Shown: piece after piece, positions 32,797 through 41,885 of the stretch
Numbering within the stretch: position 1 is the first letter of the stretch
How the letters are laid out: each line of letters opens with the position of its first letter
Assembly (NCBI GenBank): GCA_910595815.1
Contig: CAJVCM010000027.1
Span: forward strand, 1-48,134
Source: Candidatus Thioglobus plumae
GTDB lineage: Bacteria; Pseudomonadota; Gammaproteobacteria; PS1; Pseudothioglobaceae
DNA length: 48,134 nt
Reading direction: 5' to 3'
Notes under the pieces: model-generated
Database searches by the model: none
What the model was told of the DNA's origin: nothing
Seen by the model: the letters and a program-made list of their open reading frames with translations, nothing else
Translations under genes and position numbers: made by a program

Positions 32797-33648
32797 TTAG
32801 GAAAATACAATTGTTTTATTGTTACAAGTCAGCACTCGATCTTCTAGATGATACTGCAAGCCCTTTGCTAGGGTAATTTTTTCAATATCTTGACCCATTT
32901 TTTTCATATCATTAGCGCTATCTGCATGGTCAACACGTACTACGTCTTGCTCGATGATTGGACCTTCATCTAAATTAGATGTGACATAATGACAAGTTGC
33001 ACCAATCAGTTTAACGCCTCGTTCGGCTGCACGAGCATAGGGATTAGCGCCCACAAACGATGGTAAAAACGAGTGATGAATATTAATGATCTTACCTTCG
33101 AAGTGTTTGCATAAATCTTGAGGGATAATTTGCATATAGCGCGCTAACACCACCACATCCGGATTAAAGCTAATAACAGCTTGTGTCATACTGACAATAT
33201 CTGCCGCTTTGGTATCCGCCTCAATACTAACTTTCTTAAAAGGCACGTCGTACCAACTGGAAAGTTTTTCAAGACGCTGATGATTAGACAGTACACCAAT
33301 GATTTCACCTTCAAGTTCATTTTCATGTCCACGATGTAGTAAATCTGCTACGCAGTGTGAGCTTTTAGAACCCATAATTAAAATACGTTTTAACTTAGCT
33401 GCATCACTCAAACGCCAAGTCATATTGTAAGTTGTAGCAATGGTTTCAAAGTCAGATCGAAAATCTTCAATTGGACAAGACAAGGAGCTTGATTCAATTT
33501 CAATACGCATAAAAAAGCGTTTGTTTAAATCATCTAAATGATGGTGTGCTTCTTTAATATTGCCATCATGTTCAAAAATAAACTGACTCACTTTGGCAAC
33601 CAAACCATGCGCATCAGGGCAAGAAATTAATAACCGATGCATACTCAT
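32797..33648 (-). CDS. purU: Formyltetrahydrofolate deformylase
   Basis: A 283-residue PurU that hydrolyses 10-formyl-THF to formate and THF, balancing one-carbon pools. An N-terminal ACT domain (about residues 1-80, starting HRLLISCPDAHGLV) precedes a formyltransferase-fold catalytic domain with NIHHSFLPSF, GATCHYVT and DEGPIIEQD. The ATG at 33648 lies 4 bp after the argJ stop; a longer frame would run back into argJ and adds no family sequence. The Shine-Dalgarno is weak, so translation is probably coupled to argJ. Confidence 0.94.
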   Translation of the reverse strand: MSMHRLLISCPDAHGLVAKVSQFIFEHDGNIKEAHHHLDDLNKRFFMRIEIESSSLSCPIEDFRSDFETIATTYNMTWRLSDAAKLKRILIMGSKSSHCVADLLHRGHENELEGEIIGVLSNHQRLEKLSSWYDVPFKKVSIEADTKAADIVSMTQAVISFNPDVVVLARYMQIIPQDLCKHFEGKIINIHHSFLPSFVGANPYARAAERGVKLIGATCHYVTSNLDEGPIIEQDVVRVDHADSANDMKKMGQDIEKITLAKGLQYHLEDRVLTCNNKTIVFS

Positions 33649-33652
33649 AAAT

Positions 33653-34837
33653 TTAAGTGCGGTACTCCGCGTTGATTTTGACATAATCATAAGAAAAATC
33701 TGTGGTCCACACACTCTCAGATGCGCTACCTTTGCCAATCTCAATAGTGATTACAATAGTATTTTTTGCCATCTCGGCGCTGCCTGCTGCTTCTGTGTAA
33801 CTCTGATCCGGCTCACCTGCTTGAATAATACTCACATCATTCAAAGAGATGTTAATGTCTTCAATATTTAAGCCGCTAATATTCGCACGACCAACGGCTG
33901 CCAGGATACGCCCCCAATTAGCATCCGAGGCAAATAATGCCGTCTTTACCAAGGGAGAATGTGCAACGGTATAAGCAACCTCAAGGCAATCATCATCAGT
34001 ATTACCACCCTTCACGCACACCTCAACAAACTTGGTGGCACCCTCGCCATCTTTAATAATCTGGTGTGCTAACGATCGAGTCACTTCGTTAAGAGCTTGC
34101 TGAAACTCATCAACACAATCATGGATGTTAACACCACTCATACCGGTTGCACTCAGCGTGCAAGCATCATTGGTCGAGGTGTCGCCATCTACCGTAATAC
34201 GATTAAAGGATTGATTGGTCGCTATTGTTAGGGCCGCCTGTAACTCAGATTGTGTAGCTTTAATATCAGTAAAGACAAAACTGAGCATCGTCGCCATATT
34301 TGGACGAATCATGCCAGAACCTTTAGCAATGCCACTAATGGTTATAGCCTTGCCATCGACCTTAAATTGTTTAGTAGCGGTTTTCTCAACCAGGTCGGTT
34401 GTTAGAATGCCTTTAGCCACATCACTCATTGCATCGTTTGATAATTTAACAATGGCTTTTGGAATACCTTTATCAAACTTAGAAACATCAAGTTGCTGGC
34501 CAATCACACCCGTTGAGAACGGCAACACCTGTTCGGTCTTGATATTAAGCTCACCGGCTAAACACGCACAAGTGTGTAGTGTGTTTTCCATGCCTTGTGT
34601 ACCCGTGCCCGCATTGGCATTACCACTATTAATGAGTAAAGCTTTAGGCTGGTGATTAAGGTGGTTTTTAGCAACCACCACAGGCGCCGCACAAAAAACA
34701 TTTTGGGTAAATACCGCGGCCGTCGTGGTGTCTTCAATCAAATGAATAATAGATAAATCAGATGCGTCATTGTTCTTAATGCCCGCATCAATCGATGCCG
34801 ATAAAACGCCTTCTATATTTAATAATGACTGAGCCAT
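33653..34837 (-). CDS. argJ: Glutamate N-acetyltransferase / ornithine acetyltransferase
   Basis: A 394-residue ArgJ of the arginine pathway, moving acetyl from N-acetylornithine to glutamate. The self-cleavage site is present in PNMATMLSF, where Thr becomes the new N-terminal nucleophile of the beta chain. KGSGMI and DGDTSTNDA are also typical. No Shine-Dalgarno is near the ATG, and a TATTAT box ends 5 nt upstream, so a leaderless mRNA is possible. Other arg genes are not adjacent. Confidence 0.95.
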   Translation of the reverse strand: MAQSLLNIEGVLSASIDAGIKNNDASDLSIIHLIEDTTTAAVFTQNVFCAAPVVVAKNHLNHQPKALLINSGNANAGTGTQGMENTLHTCACLAGELNIKTEQVLPFSTGVIGQQLDVSKFDKGIPKAIVKLSNDAMSDVAKGILTTDLVEKTATKQFKVDGKAITISGIAKGSGMIRPNMATMLSFVFTDIKATQSELQAALTIATNQSFNRITVDGDTSTNDACTLSATGMSGVNIHDCVDEFQQALNEVTRSLAHQIIKDGEGATKFVEVCVKGGNTDDDCLEVAYTVAHSPLVKTALFASDANWGRILAAVGRANISGLNIEDINISLNDVSIIQAGEPDQSYTEAAGSAEMAKNTIVITIEIGKGSASESVWTTDFSYDYVKINAEYRT

Positions 34838-34879
34838 GTTTAATAATAAATCCTTAATAGTTAAGGGTATTTTACTGAC

Positions 34880-36487
34880 TTAAGAAGTTTTGGAAGATTT
34901 TTTATCTAACCCTTGAAAGATTAACATTAGTATTGAACCGAACACCACCATAATCAGCGCTGGCACAGCGGCGCGTTCATACAATCCCTCAGCACTTAAT
35001 TCGTACACTTGAATTGCTAGCGTATCCCAGCCGAAAGGGCGTAATAAATAGGTAGCTGGTAATTCTTTCATCACATCAACTGCCACCAACAAACCACCTG
35101 CCAAAATACCTGGCGTCATCATCGGTAAATACACTTGCCAAATTAAGCGTAAACGTGAAGCGCCAAGCAATTGGGCACTTTGCGTGAATACAGGTTTAAT
35201 CTGCTGGGCACTGGCTTCAATCGAGCTATAAGCAATTGCCATAAAACGTGATACATAAGCGAACAACAGTAAGGCGATAGAGCCAAAGATAATGTGATTG
35301 ATTGATTCGCCACCAAAATACATATTAATAGCAGAAATCTGATTAATGCCATAAAGCAAGCCCACCGCCATTACCGAGCCTGGCAGTGCATAGCCCAAGG
35401 TTGCCAAACGAATAACACCTTTTAACCACAAGCTATCTTGTTTACAATGACCTGGCAATGCCAACACCGTGGCAATACCCACCGTAATAAGTGCTGCAGC
35501 AATAGTCAAGGTGGAAGTTGAGGCGATTAAATCAATATACTTAGCACTCCACTCCTCACCGACTGACTCCCAGCCCCAAATAACCAATTGCAACATTGGC
35601 ATAGCAAATGACAGCATGAACACACCAAAAACAAATAATGCAATCAGCCAGCCAACAACTCCTGTCGCATGATACGGCTTCTTGTTTGACACATCTGCTG
35701 AATAATATTTAGCCTGACCGCGTGCTTTCTTTTCAAAATAAATTAGGAAAAAAGCTACCAGCACCAATAATGAGGCTAGCTGTGCAGCTACCTCAATTGA
35801 ACGGAAGTCACCCCATGCAGAATAGATAGCCGTCGTAAAGGTGTCATAATTAAACAAACTAACCACACCAAAATCAGCCAAGGTTTCCATTAGCGTTACC
35901 AATAATCCCGCTGCTGCAGCTGGACGCGCCAAAGGCAGAGAAATCTTGAAAAACACACGCAAAGGGCTTGCGCCTAATAACTTTCCAGCTTCAATCATGT
36001 TAATCTTTTGGCGTTTAAATGAGGCCCTTGCCATCATATAAACATAAGGATAGAACACCAGTACAAAAGTCAAAATAATCGCCCAAGAGCCTGCACGAAT
36101 ATCAAACCCTGGCAAACCTAGCACTTCACGCATCCACACTTGCGCATAGCCTGAATAATCAAACACGCCCAAATACACAAAAGCCAATACATAGGCTGGG
36201 ATCGCAAAGGGTAAAAACAACGCCCACTCGAGCCATTGCCTACCCGGGAATTCCACCATCACCACCAAATAAGCTAATATCGTACCCAGCAGTGTTACGC
36301 CAACACCCACACCCACCAATAAAATTGCAGTTGAACCAATTAGGCTTGGTAATAAGGTTTGTGAAAAGTGCGCCCACAATTCATGTTCAGGAAACAACCA
36401 AGACAACGCCACCACAAATATTGGCATCGCCACCAATAGAGCGAGAAAACTAATCCAAATTTTTGATTTAAAGCAATTTTTTTCCAA
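34880..36487 (-). CDS. Ferric iron ABC transporter permease (FbpB/SfuB type)
   Basis: A 535-residue permease with two fused halves of six helices each, as in the iron(III) and thiamine families. Each half has an EAA-type loop: EAGKLLGASPLRVFFKI and QSAQLLGASRLRLIWQV. The start is probably TTG at 36487, because the next ATG lies inside the first helix. It is preceded by the substrate-binding protein and the ATPase genes. Iron is preferred to thiamine because of the binding protein and the Fur box. Confidence 0.9.
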   Translation of the reverse strand: MEKNCFKSKIWISFLALLVAMPIFVVALSWLFPEHELWAHFSQTLLPSLIGSTAILLVGVGVGVTLLGTILAYLVVMVEFPGRQWLEWALFLPFAIPAYVLAFVYLGVFDYSGYAQVWMREVLGLPGFDIRAGSWAIILTFVLVFYPYVYMMARASFKRQKINMIEAGKLLGASPLRVFFKISLPLARPAAAAGLLVTLMETLADFGVVSLFNYDTFTTAIYSAWGDFRSIEVAAQLASLLVLVAFFLIYFEKKARGQAKYYSADVSNKKPYHATGVVGWLIALFVFGVFMLSFAMPMLQLVIWGWESVGEEWSAKYIDLIASTSTLTIAAALITVGIATVLALPGHCKQDSLWLKGVIRLATLGYALPGSVMAVGLLYGINQISAINMYFGGESINHIIFGSIALLLFAYVSRFMAIAYSSIEASAQQIKPVFTQSAQLLGASRLRLIWQVYLPMMTPGILAGGLLVAVDVMKELPATYLLRPFGWDTLAIQVYELSAEGLYERAAVPALIMVVFGSILMLIFQGLDKKSSKTS

Positions 36488-36577
36488 ACTGTTTCTCTGT
36501 GATTTTCCTAGTATTTTAAAACAAAAAAACCCAAAACTATCGACAAGCCTTGAGCTTTATTAGCAAAAATATAAAAA

Positions 36578-37597
36578 CTACTTATAGCCTTTTATTTGCA
36601 TTAATCTAACTGCCTTGGCCTGCAAAATACCTGCCTGTGCTAAATTCATGTCATCTTGCTTGAACGAGCCCCACGCTGAGACCACCTCATCCGAAGCAAT
36701 ATTTTGATTGGCTGGATATTCTTTATTAAGCGACCCATAAATAGCTTGTGCCTTAGCTGACGATAACCATTCTAATAATTTTGTTGCACCTGCTACATTA
36801 GACGCATGCTTAGTGATACCAGCACCTGATACATTCACATGAACGCCTGTTGTATCTTGGTTTGCCCAAAACAGTTTAAGTGGCGCATTAGGATTCTTAG
36901 AAAGTAAACGACCAAAGTAATAAGTATTAACCAAGCCTACATCACATTGACCTGCAAGAATGGCGTTCATTACATGTGAGTCTTTGGCATTTGGCGTTGC
37001 TGCTAAATTATTTACCCAACCACTGACAATATCACCAGCCTTGTCTTCGCCATGGTTATAAATTACAGAAGCCGCCAATGATTTGGTGTAGATTTTTTTG
37101 CTGGTTCTTAAACACAACCTGCCCTTCCATTTATTTGTTGCTAAATCAGCATAAGTTGATAAATCAGATGGATTAACACGCTGCGTTGAATAAACGATAG
37201 TACGTGCACGAATCGATAATCCAGTCCATAAACCATTAGGGTCTCTTAAATGCGACGGGATATTGCTTTTTATAGTTTCTGTTTGAACTGACTGGAACAA
37301 ATCTTGTGAGCCTGCATACCAAAGATTACCTGCATCTACTGTCATAAACATGTCGGCCTGTGTGCTAGCACCTTCAAGCTTTAAACGCTCGATCAATGCA
37401 CCACCTTTACCTGTTAAATAATCAACTTTAATGCCTGTGTCTTTAGTAAAAACTTCAAATAATGGCTTGATTAAGTGTTCTTTTCTAGAGCTATATACGG
37501 TAACTGAATCATTACTTACTGCTTGTACTGCTGTGATGCTTGAAACTGTTAATACAGAAAATATTACAGTTGATAAAATTAACGCTTTAACATTCAT
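36578..37597 (-). CDS. Ferric iron ABC transporter substrate-binding protein (FbpA/FutA type)
   Basis: A 339-residue periplasmic binding protein. The signal peptide covers about residues 1-26 (cleavage near AVQA). The mature part begins VTVYSSRKEHL, and the iron-binding paired tyrosines are in NTYYFGRL. VYSSR and the Tyr-Tyr pair are typical of the FutA1/FbpA group, which binds Fe(III). AAGGAGAG precedes the ATG. A 90-bp A+T-rich gap without a clear terminator separates it from the permease. Confidence 0.93.
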   Translation of the reverse strand: MNVKALILSTVIFSVLTVSSITAVQAVSNDSVTVYSSRKEHLIKPLFEVFTKDTGIKVDYLTGKGGALIERLKLEGASTQADMFMTVDAGNLWYAGSQDLFQSVQTETIKSNIPSHLRDPNGLWTGLSIRARTIVYSTQRVNPSDLSTYADLATNKWKGRLCLRTSKKIYTKSLAASVIYNHGEDKAGDIVSGWVNNLAATPNAKDSHVMNAILAGQCDVGLVNTYYFGRLLSKNPNAPLKLFWANQDTTGVHVNVSGAGITKHASNVAGATKLLEWLSSAKAQAIYGSLNKEYPANQNIASDEVVSAWGSFKQDDMNLAQAGILQAKAVRLMQIKGYK

Positions 37598-37648
37598 TCT
37601 TTATCTCTCCTTTTAATGATTGATCCACAACAACCTAATTGATACTTA

Positions 37649-38299
37649 TTATTTGATTGTCAACTGCTTGTTCTGAATTGTGCCAACTTTATCAGCCAAT
37701 GCGTTGGCCTCATCTTCATCGTGCGTAACTAAGATGGAAGTCACTTGTGCTTTTTTAAGAATTGATCTGACTTGTGAGACTAGTTGATTTCGATGATTCT
37801 TATCTAGACTAGAGAATGGCTCATCTAACAATAACAGTTTTGGTGATGGTGCCAAGGCGCGCGCCAAGGCTACACGCTGTTGCTCACCACCTGAAAGCTG
37901 ATGAGGGTATTTTTTTTCAATACCTTTCAAACCAATCAAAGACAATAACTCTTTAACTCGTGCTTGTTGTTCGCTTTTAGGTTGATTGCTAATGCCAAAA
38001 GTGATGTTCTTTTCAACATTCATGTGAGGGAATAAAGCATAATCTTGAAATACCATGCCGACTTCTCTTAATTCAGGTGTTATTTGATGCTTACCACTAA
38101 CAGACAATTGACGGCCGTCTAGCTCGACTCTACCATTGTCAGCATTATCTAGTCCTGCAATAAAACGAAGTGCAGAACTCTTGCCACTGCCACTATCCCC
38201 CAGTAAAGCAAATATATCTCCCTGTTCAAGGTTTAAATTAAAGCCATTTAAGACTTTATTATTTTGATAAGTTACTGATAAATCTTTAACTGCTAACAT
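37649..38299 (-). CDS. Ferric iron ABC transporter ATP-binding protein, short form
   Basis: A 216-residue ABC ATPase with Walker A GDSGSGKS, the signature LSGGEQQR, Walker B LLLLDEP and the H-loop in VTHDEDEA. It is complete as a nucleotide-binding domain but lacks the C-terminal regulatory (TOBE-like) region of about 130 residues found in FbpC-type subunits. It heads the iron operon. The start lies about 30 nt after a -10 box that overlaps a Fur box. Confidence 0.92.
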   Translation of the reverse strand: MLAVKDLSVTYQNNKVLNGFNLNLEQGDIFALLGDSGSGKSSALRFIAGLDNADNGRVELDGRQLSVSGKHQITPELREVGMVFQDYALFPHMNVEKNITFGISNQPKSEQQARVKELLSLIGLKGIEKKYPHQLSGGEQQRVALARALAPSPKLLLLDEPFSSLDKNHRNQLVSQVRSILKKAQVTSILVTHDEDEANALADKVGTIQNKQLTIK

Positions 38300-38319
38300 T
38301 TAATAATGCAAATACTAAT

Positions 38320-38341
38320 AAGAATGATTATCAATATTATA
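38320..38341 (-). promoter_or_regulatory. Fur box overlapping the promoter of the iron transporter operon
   Basis: AATATTGATAATCATTCTT (38320-38338, minus strand) matches 15 of 19 positions of the Fur consensus GATAATGATAATCATTATC. A TATAAT -10 box (38336-38341) overlaps its upstream edge and the predicted start falls inside it, so Fe-Fur would block transcription. It may also influence the divergent efflux gene 118 bp away. Confidence 0.75.
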
Positions 38342-38455
38342 TAAGATTATCCTAATAGATTTAGATTATTAATGTTGCTTTACTATAAATACATATTGAT
38401 AGATATATATCATAAAATAAAGTCTTAAAGATAAACTAATATAATTCGTATACAA

Positions 38456-39589
38456 ATGAACAAACAAGATCGAACCAAGGCCAGTCAAAAAGTTACTCTA
38501 GTTGGTGCTGTTGTTGATTTCCTATTGGCCGTCTTTAAAGTCATGGCAGGTATGTTCGGTAACTCTGGCGCTTTGATTGCGGATGGTATTCACTCATTCT
38601 CGGATCTTTTATCTGATGGTGTGGTTTGGTATGCAGCCAAACACTCAGCCGATGAAGCAGACGAGGAGCATCCGTATGGCCATGAGCGATTTGAAACTGT
38701 TGCCACACTTGGTTTGTCAATCATCTTAGCCATTATTGGTACAGGCATCATCTTTGATGCATTTAATCGCCTAAGTAGTCCGAGTGAACTCACACACAGT
38801 ACTTTACTTTTAAGTGTTGCCGCCCTATCAATCTTCTCTAAAGAGGCTTTGTACTGGTACACACTCAAAGTAGCTAAAACTTATAAATCAGAAATGCTTA
38901 AGGCAAATGCTTGGCACCATCGCTCTGATGCATTGTCATCGATTGTGGTGTTTATTGGTATTTTGGGTAGCTTGAATGGTTATCTATACCTCGACGGAGT
39001 TGCAGCTATTGTAGTTGGTTTGATGGTGATTTACATTGCCTGGGAGTTAGGCATTGGCGCCACTAAAGAGCTGGTAGACACTTCAATTGACGCCGCACAA
39101 GTAGAGCAACTGCGTCATGCGATTGGCATGATTAGCGGGGTTAATAATGTCCATTCATTACGTACTCGTAAAATCGGCCAAGCCATATCAGCCGACGTAC
39201 ATGTACAAGTAGACCCATTTTTAAGTGTGAGTGAGGGTCATATTATTAGCGTAAGTGTTGAGCGTGTAGCTAAGGAATGTTTAGAAGACTTGCACGACGT
39301 TACTGTACATATCGACCCTGAAGATGACGAAACTGCTGCACCCTGCGAAAACTTACCTGAACGCGCGGAAGCGCTCGGCATTCTTAATAAAGCTTTGTTT
39401 AACAATAAATGTGATGGTGAGATCAAGCGCATCCAATTGCATTATCTCGATGGTAAGATCCACGTGGATTTCTTTTTGCCACTGTCGTGCTTATCTTCTG
39501 ACAAAAGCTACGACGAGATCCTAGATAAACTAACCGAAGTGGTGAGGGATCTGCCCGAATTTGGTGATATTAAAGTTTACTTTGGCTAA
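38456..39589 (+). CDS. Cation diffusion facilitator (FieF/MntE-like) efflux protein
   Basis: A 377-residue CDF transporter exporting divalent metal (Fe, Zn, Mn or Cd) against protons. Metal-site motifs are IADGIHSFSDLLSD (D-x3-D type) on helix 2 and HHRSDALSS on helix 5, which resembles the H-x3-D site of zinc-type members. It is about 75 residues longer than FieF because the C-terminal cytoplasmic domain appears to be followed by a second similar domain (from about residue 300). The ATG has no Shine-Dalgarno, and TATAAT ends 10 nt upstream. Its divergence from a Fur-controlled importer suggests iron or manganese as substrate (inference). Confidence 0.88.
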   Translation: MNKQDRTKASQKVTLVGAVVDFLLAVFKVMAGMFGNSGALIADGIHSFSDLLSDGVVWYAAKHSADEADEEHPYGHERFETVATLGLSIILAIIGTGIIFDAFNRLSSPSELTHSTLLLSVAALSIFSKEALYWYTLKVAKTYKSEMLKANAWHHRSDALSSIVVFIGILGSLNGYLYLDGVAAIVVGLMVIYIAWELGIGATKELVDTSIDAAQVEQLRHAIGMISGVNNVHSLRTRKIGQAISADVHVQVDPFLSVSEGHIISVSVERVAKECLEDLHDVTVHIDPEDDETAAPCENLPERAEALGILNKALFNNKCDGEIKRIQLHYLDGKIHVDFFLPLSCLSSDKSYDEILDKLTEVVRDLPEFGDIKVYFG

Positions 39590-39597
39590 AGCCTAAG

Positions 39598-40068
39598 TTA
39601 CAAACTGTGATAAGCGTGGCACATGGCCCCTGCTAATGCATCTGCTGCATCTTCTTGTGGGGCTTTATTAAGCTTTAAAGATTCTTGCACCATATAAGAC
39701 ACTTGATCCTTAGTAGCATGACCCTTTCCAACCACAGCCTTCTTAATCTGATTAGGACTGTATTCAACCATCTTGATGCCATTAACACCTGCCGCAGAAA
39801 TAATAGCACCTCGCGCATGACCTAGTTTAATCGCAGCATCAGGATTGGGGCGGTCAGGACGCATAAAGGCGCGCTCAATCACCACGATATCGGGTTGATA
39901 CTTTTTAACCAGTTGATCAATTTCAATAAAGATGGTGGTAATGCGTTCAGTGAGTTCTCCCTTGGTGCGAATGCAACCACTGGACAGATAGGTGAGATTG
40001 AGTTTTTGCGCTTCGATTAAGCCAAAGCCTGTCACTCTTGAACCGGGATCAACCCCTAAGATTTTCAT
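39598..40068 (-). CDS. ruvC: Crossover junction endodeoxyribonuclease
   Basis: A 156-residue RuvC resolvase cutting Holliday junctions. The N-terminal ILGVDPGSRVTGFG carries the first catalytic Asp, VVIERAF the Glu, and QEDAADALAGAMCHA the last Asp residues. It converges on the CDF gene with 8 bp between stops and is 8 kb from ruvB, so the ruvCAB order seen in many Gammaproteobacteria is broken. Confidence 0.97.
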   Translation of the reverse strand: MKILGVDPGSRVTGFGLIEAQKLNLTYLSSGCIRTKGELTERITTIFIEIDQLVKKYQPDIVVIERAFMRPDRPNPDAAIKLGHARGAIISAAGVNGIKMVEYSPNQIKKAVVGKGHATKDQVSYMVQESLKLNKAPQEDAADALAGAMCHAYHSL

Positions 40069-40157
40069 AAAAATATTTTATCAGCTGGTGGGCTTTGCCT
40101 AATATATATCAGGGTTATATGATATACTTTATTTTTTAAAATTTAAAAGGTAAGAAA

Positions 40158-40526
40158 ATGGCAGTATTAGAGCTAAACAAAGACAACTTTGATGAGACTA
40201 TCAAGAATAACGATATTGTTATCCTAGATTTTTGGGCACCATGGTGTGGTCCTTGCAAGCAATTTGCACCAACTTACGAAGCTATGAGTGAGAAAATTGA
40301 TGGTGTGACATTTGCAAAAATTAACACTGAAGATGAGCAAGAATTAGGTGGTCAATTTCAAATTCGCTCAATTCCAACCTTGATGATTTTCAGAGAACAA
40401 ATTGCTATTTTCTCTCAACCAGGCGCTATGGCTGAGTCAGACCTAGAAGCTGTACTTACTAAAGCCAAAGAGCTTGATATGGAAATGGTTCGTAAAGAAA
40501 TTGCTGAACAAGAAGCAAAAAACTAG
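40158..40526 (+). CDS. Thioredoxin with C-terminal extension
   Basis: A 122-residue cytoplasmic thioredoxin with the classical WCGPC site, the cis-Pro loop SIPTLMIF, and about 15 extra charged residues at the C-terminus (VRKEIAEQEAKN). It reduces protein disulfides. AAAGG precedes the ATG, and a TATACT box with no strong -35 lies in the gap to ruvC. It overlaps the convergent ArsC-like gene by 4 bp. It may be the main or a secondary thioredoxin. Confidence 0.92.
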   Translation: MAVLELNKDNFDETIKNNDIVILDFWAPWCGPCKQFAPTYEAMSEKIDGVTFAKINTEDEQELGGQFQIRSIPTLMIFREQIAIFSQPGAMAESDLEAVLTKAKELDMEMVRKEIAEQEAKN

Positions 40527-40852
40527 ACCAAGTCTGAATAAAGTTTTTCATTAAACCCAACTCTAATTTCATTGCCTATTACTAAAATCGGGCGTTTAAT
40601 TAGAGTTGGGTTTTTTAACGTTAGTGCTAGTGTAATATTTAGCTTTTCGTCATCAGTAAAATTTCGATAAGTGGTTGAGCGCTTGTTAACAAGCTTATCC
40701 CAGCCTAAGACATCTATAAAATTCTGTAGTGTCGATTCATTAATTGGACTTTGACGAAAATCAATAAACTCAAATTCAACTCCGTGTGAATCAAGGAATT
40801 TTTGTGCTTTTTTAATAGTATCGCAATTTTTTATACCGTACATCTTGATCAT
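40523..40852 (-). CDS. ArsC/Spx-family (YffB-like) protein
   Basis: A 109-residue ArsC-like thioredoxin-fold protein. It starts MIKMYGIKNCDTIKKA with the single N-terminal Cys of the YffB/Spx group (CDT rather than the CxxC of Spx), and has RPILV in the cis-Pro region. E. coli YffB may be a glutathione-dependent thiol reductase; a role in arsenate reduction is not supported. It is the last gene of the long minus-strand series, overlapping the gene above by 4 bp. Confidence 0.85.
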   Translation of the reverse strand: MIKMYGIKNCDTIKKAQKFLDSHGVEFEFIDFRQSPINESTLQNFIDVLGWDKLVNKRSTTYRNFTDDEKLNITLALTLKNPTLIKRPILVIGNEIRVGFNEKLYSDLV

Positions 40853-41478
40853 AATTCAACGTTGTAAAATTCTAAAATTTCTTTATTTTCTTTATCAACA
40901 ATAATGCGCAGCCCTTTATCAGGGTAGTGCCAATATTCAATCCTTGAGTCGACCAAATCAATGCGTGCTGGCTTCTTAAACAGACTGGTTAAAGTATCAG
41001 CAGATAAATCTGCTTTGGGAATAAAAGTCAGTGATTTGATTGTCAAAGCAAACATGGAGGACTCACCCGCTTTGTTAAATGAAGTTTTTTTATTACCCGT
41101 TGGCATTACTTCGATTTCTTTAATATTATCACTCAAATAATCAAATTGATAATTATTAAAATTTAAATTAAGAATCACTTTTGCTGATATACCCCCAACT
41201 TTGGTACTGGCAAAAAATACTTCTAAATTTTGTTGTTTGTCTTTATCTTCAAACAGGGATGCCTCTACCTCACTACCAAATAATCGCATTGCATCAGACA
41301 GTGCACTCTTACCCATGGTTAAATCAAAAACCACGGTTTCACCTTGGTCATTGACATAGCTTTGCCAAGGCATTGCTTGGTTTTCAGGGATTTCAATATC
41401 ACGAGTGCTTAGATAAAACCCACCATAAATCACAAAGGAAAGTAATAGGATAATAATAACCACTCTACTTTCTTTCAT
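40849..41478 (-). CDS. Membrane-anchored protein of unknown function
   Basis: A 209-residue protein with an uncleaved N-terminal signal anchor (about residues 5-24, VVIIILLLSFVIYGGFYL), then about 180 mostly polar residues that should face the periplasm. Features include MPWQSYVNDQGE, a lysine-rich middle and a C-terminal WHYPDKGLRIIVDKENKEI hairpin-like region. I recognise no family. It overlaps both neighbours by 4 bp, so it is clearly coexpressed with them. Confidence 0.75.
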   Translation of the reverse strand: MKESRVVIIILLLSFVIYGGFYLSTRDIEIPENQAMPWQSYVNDQGETVVFDLTMGKSALSDAMRLFGSEVEASLFEDKDKQQNLEVFFASTKVGGISAKVILNLNFNNYQFDYLSDNIKEIEVMPTGNKKTSFNKAGESSMFALTIKSLTFIPKADLSADTLTSLFKKPARIDLVDSRIEYWHYPDKGLRIIVDKENKEILEFYNVEL

Positions 41479-41885
41479 CGCTCGAATGGGTCTTTATTGG
41501 CTTTACCTCTTAGCCAATTGAGTGCTTTAAATGTTGGCTCGTGGTTAATTAGTTTTAACTCCAGCTTGCGCTTACCTGGAAACTCCATTAAGAATAAGCC
41601 TAACAAAATAGAAATGATGCCTTGGCCTGGTGTTACTAGCATAATAATGCCAGCAATTAAAAGTACAAAACCAACTAGGGATCTAATAACGACAATGATC
41701 AAATGACCAAGGTGATTGATTTCAACTTTATGTTGATTGGTATGGACAAAATAATCCTGAGGAATCTTGCCTAATAATATTGGGGTTAATAAAAGACTGG
41801 CAACAAAAACAACAAAAGACACTATCCCCACCCAGACAAAATACTGATGATAGTTTGCTGTAGCTTGGATGATAAAATCTAACAT
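41475..41885 (-). CDS. PGPGW-type small inner membrane protein
   Basis: A 136-residue membrane protein with two N-terminal hydrophobic segments (about residues 14-38 and 62-85) and a third after a TPGQG turn. The run TPGQGIISILLGLFLMEFPGK resembles the PGPGW family of putative transmembrane proteins, here with Q in place of the second P. The tail is basic (RGKANKDPFER). Function is unknown. It overlaps dtd by 7 bp. Confidence 0.65.
   Translation of the reverse strand: MLDFIIQATANYHQYFVWVGIVSFVVFVASLLLTPILLGKIPQDYFVHTNQHKVEINHLGHLIIVVIRSLVGFVLLIAGIIMLVTPGQGIISILLGLFLMEFPGKRKLELKLINHEPTFKALNWLRGKANKDPFER

Noticed and set aside
34215..34655. 146-residue plus-strand frame inside argJ
   Set aside because: Antisense shadow of argJ, whose own motifs are intact across the whole stretch.
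36488..36577. Weak AAGC/GCTT hairpin and T-run between the binding protein and permease genes
   Set aside because: Only a 4-bp stem, and the T-run does not follow it directly; not enough for a terminator.
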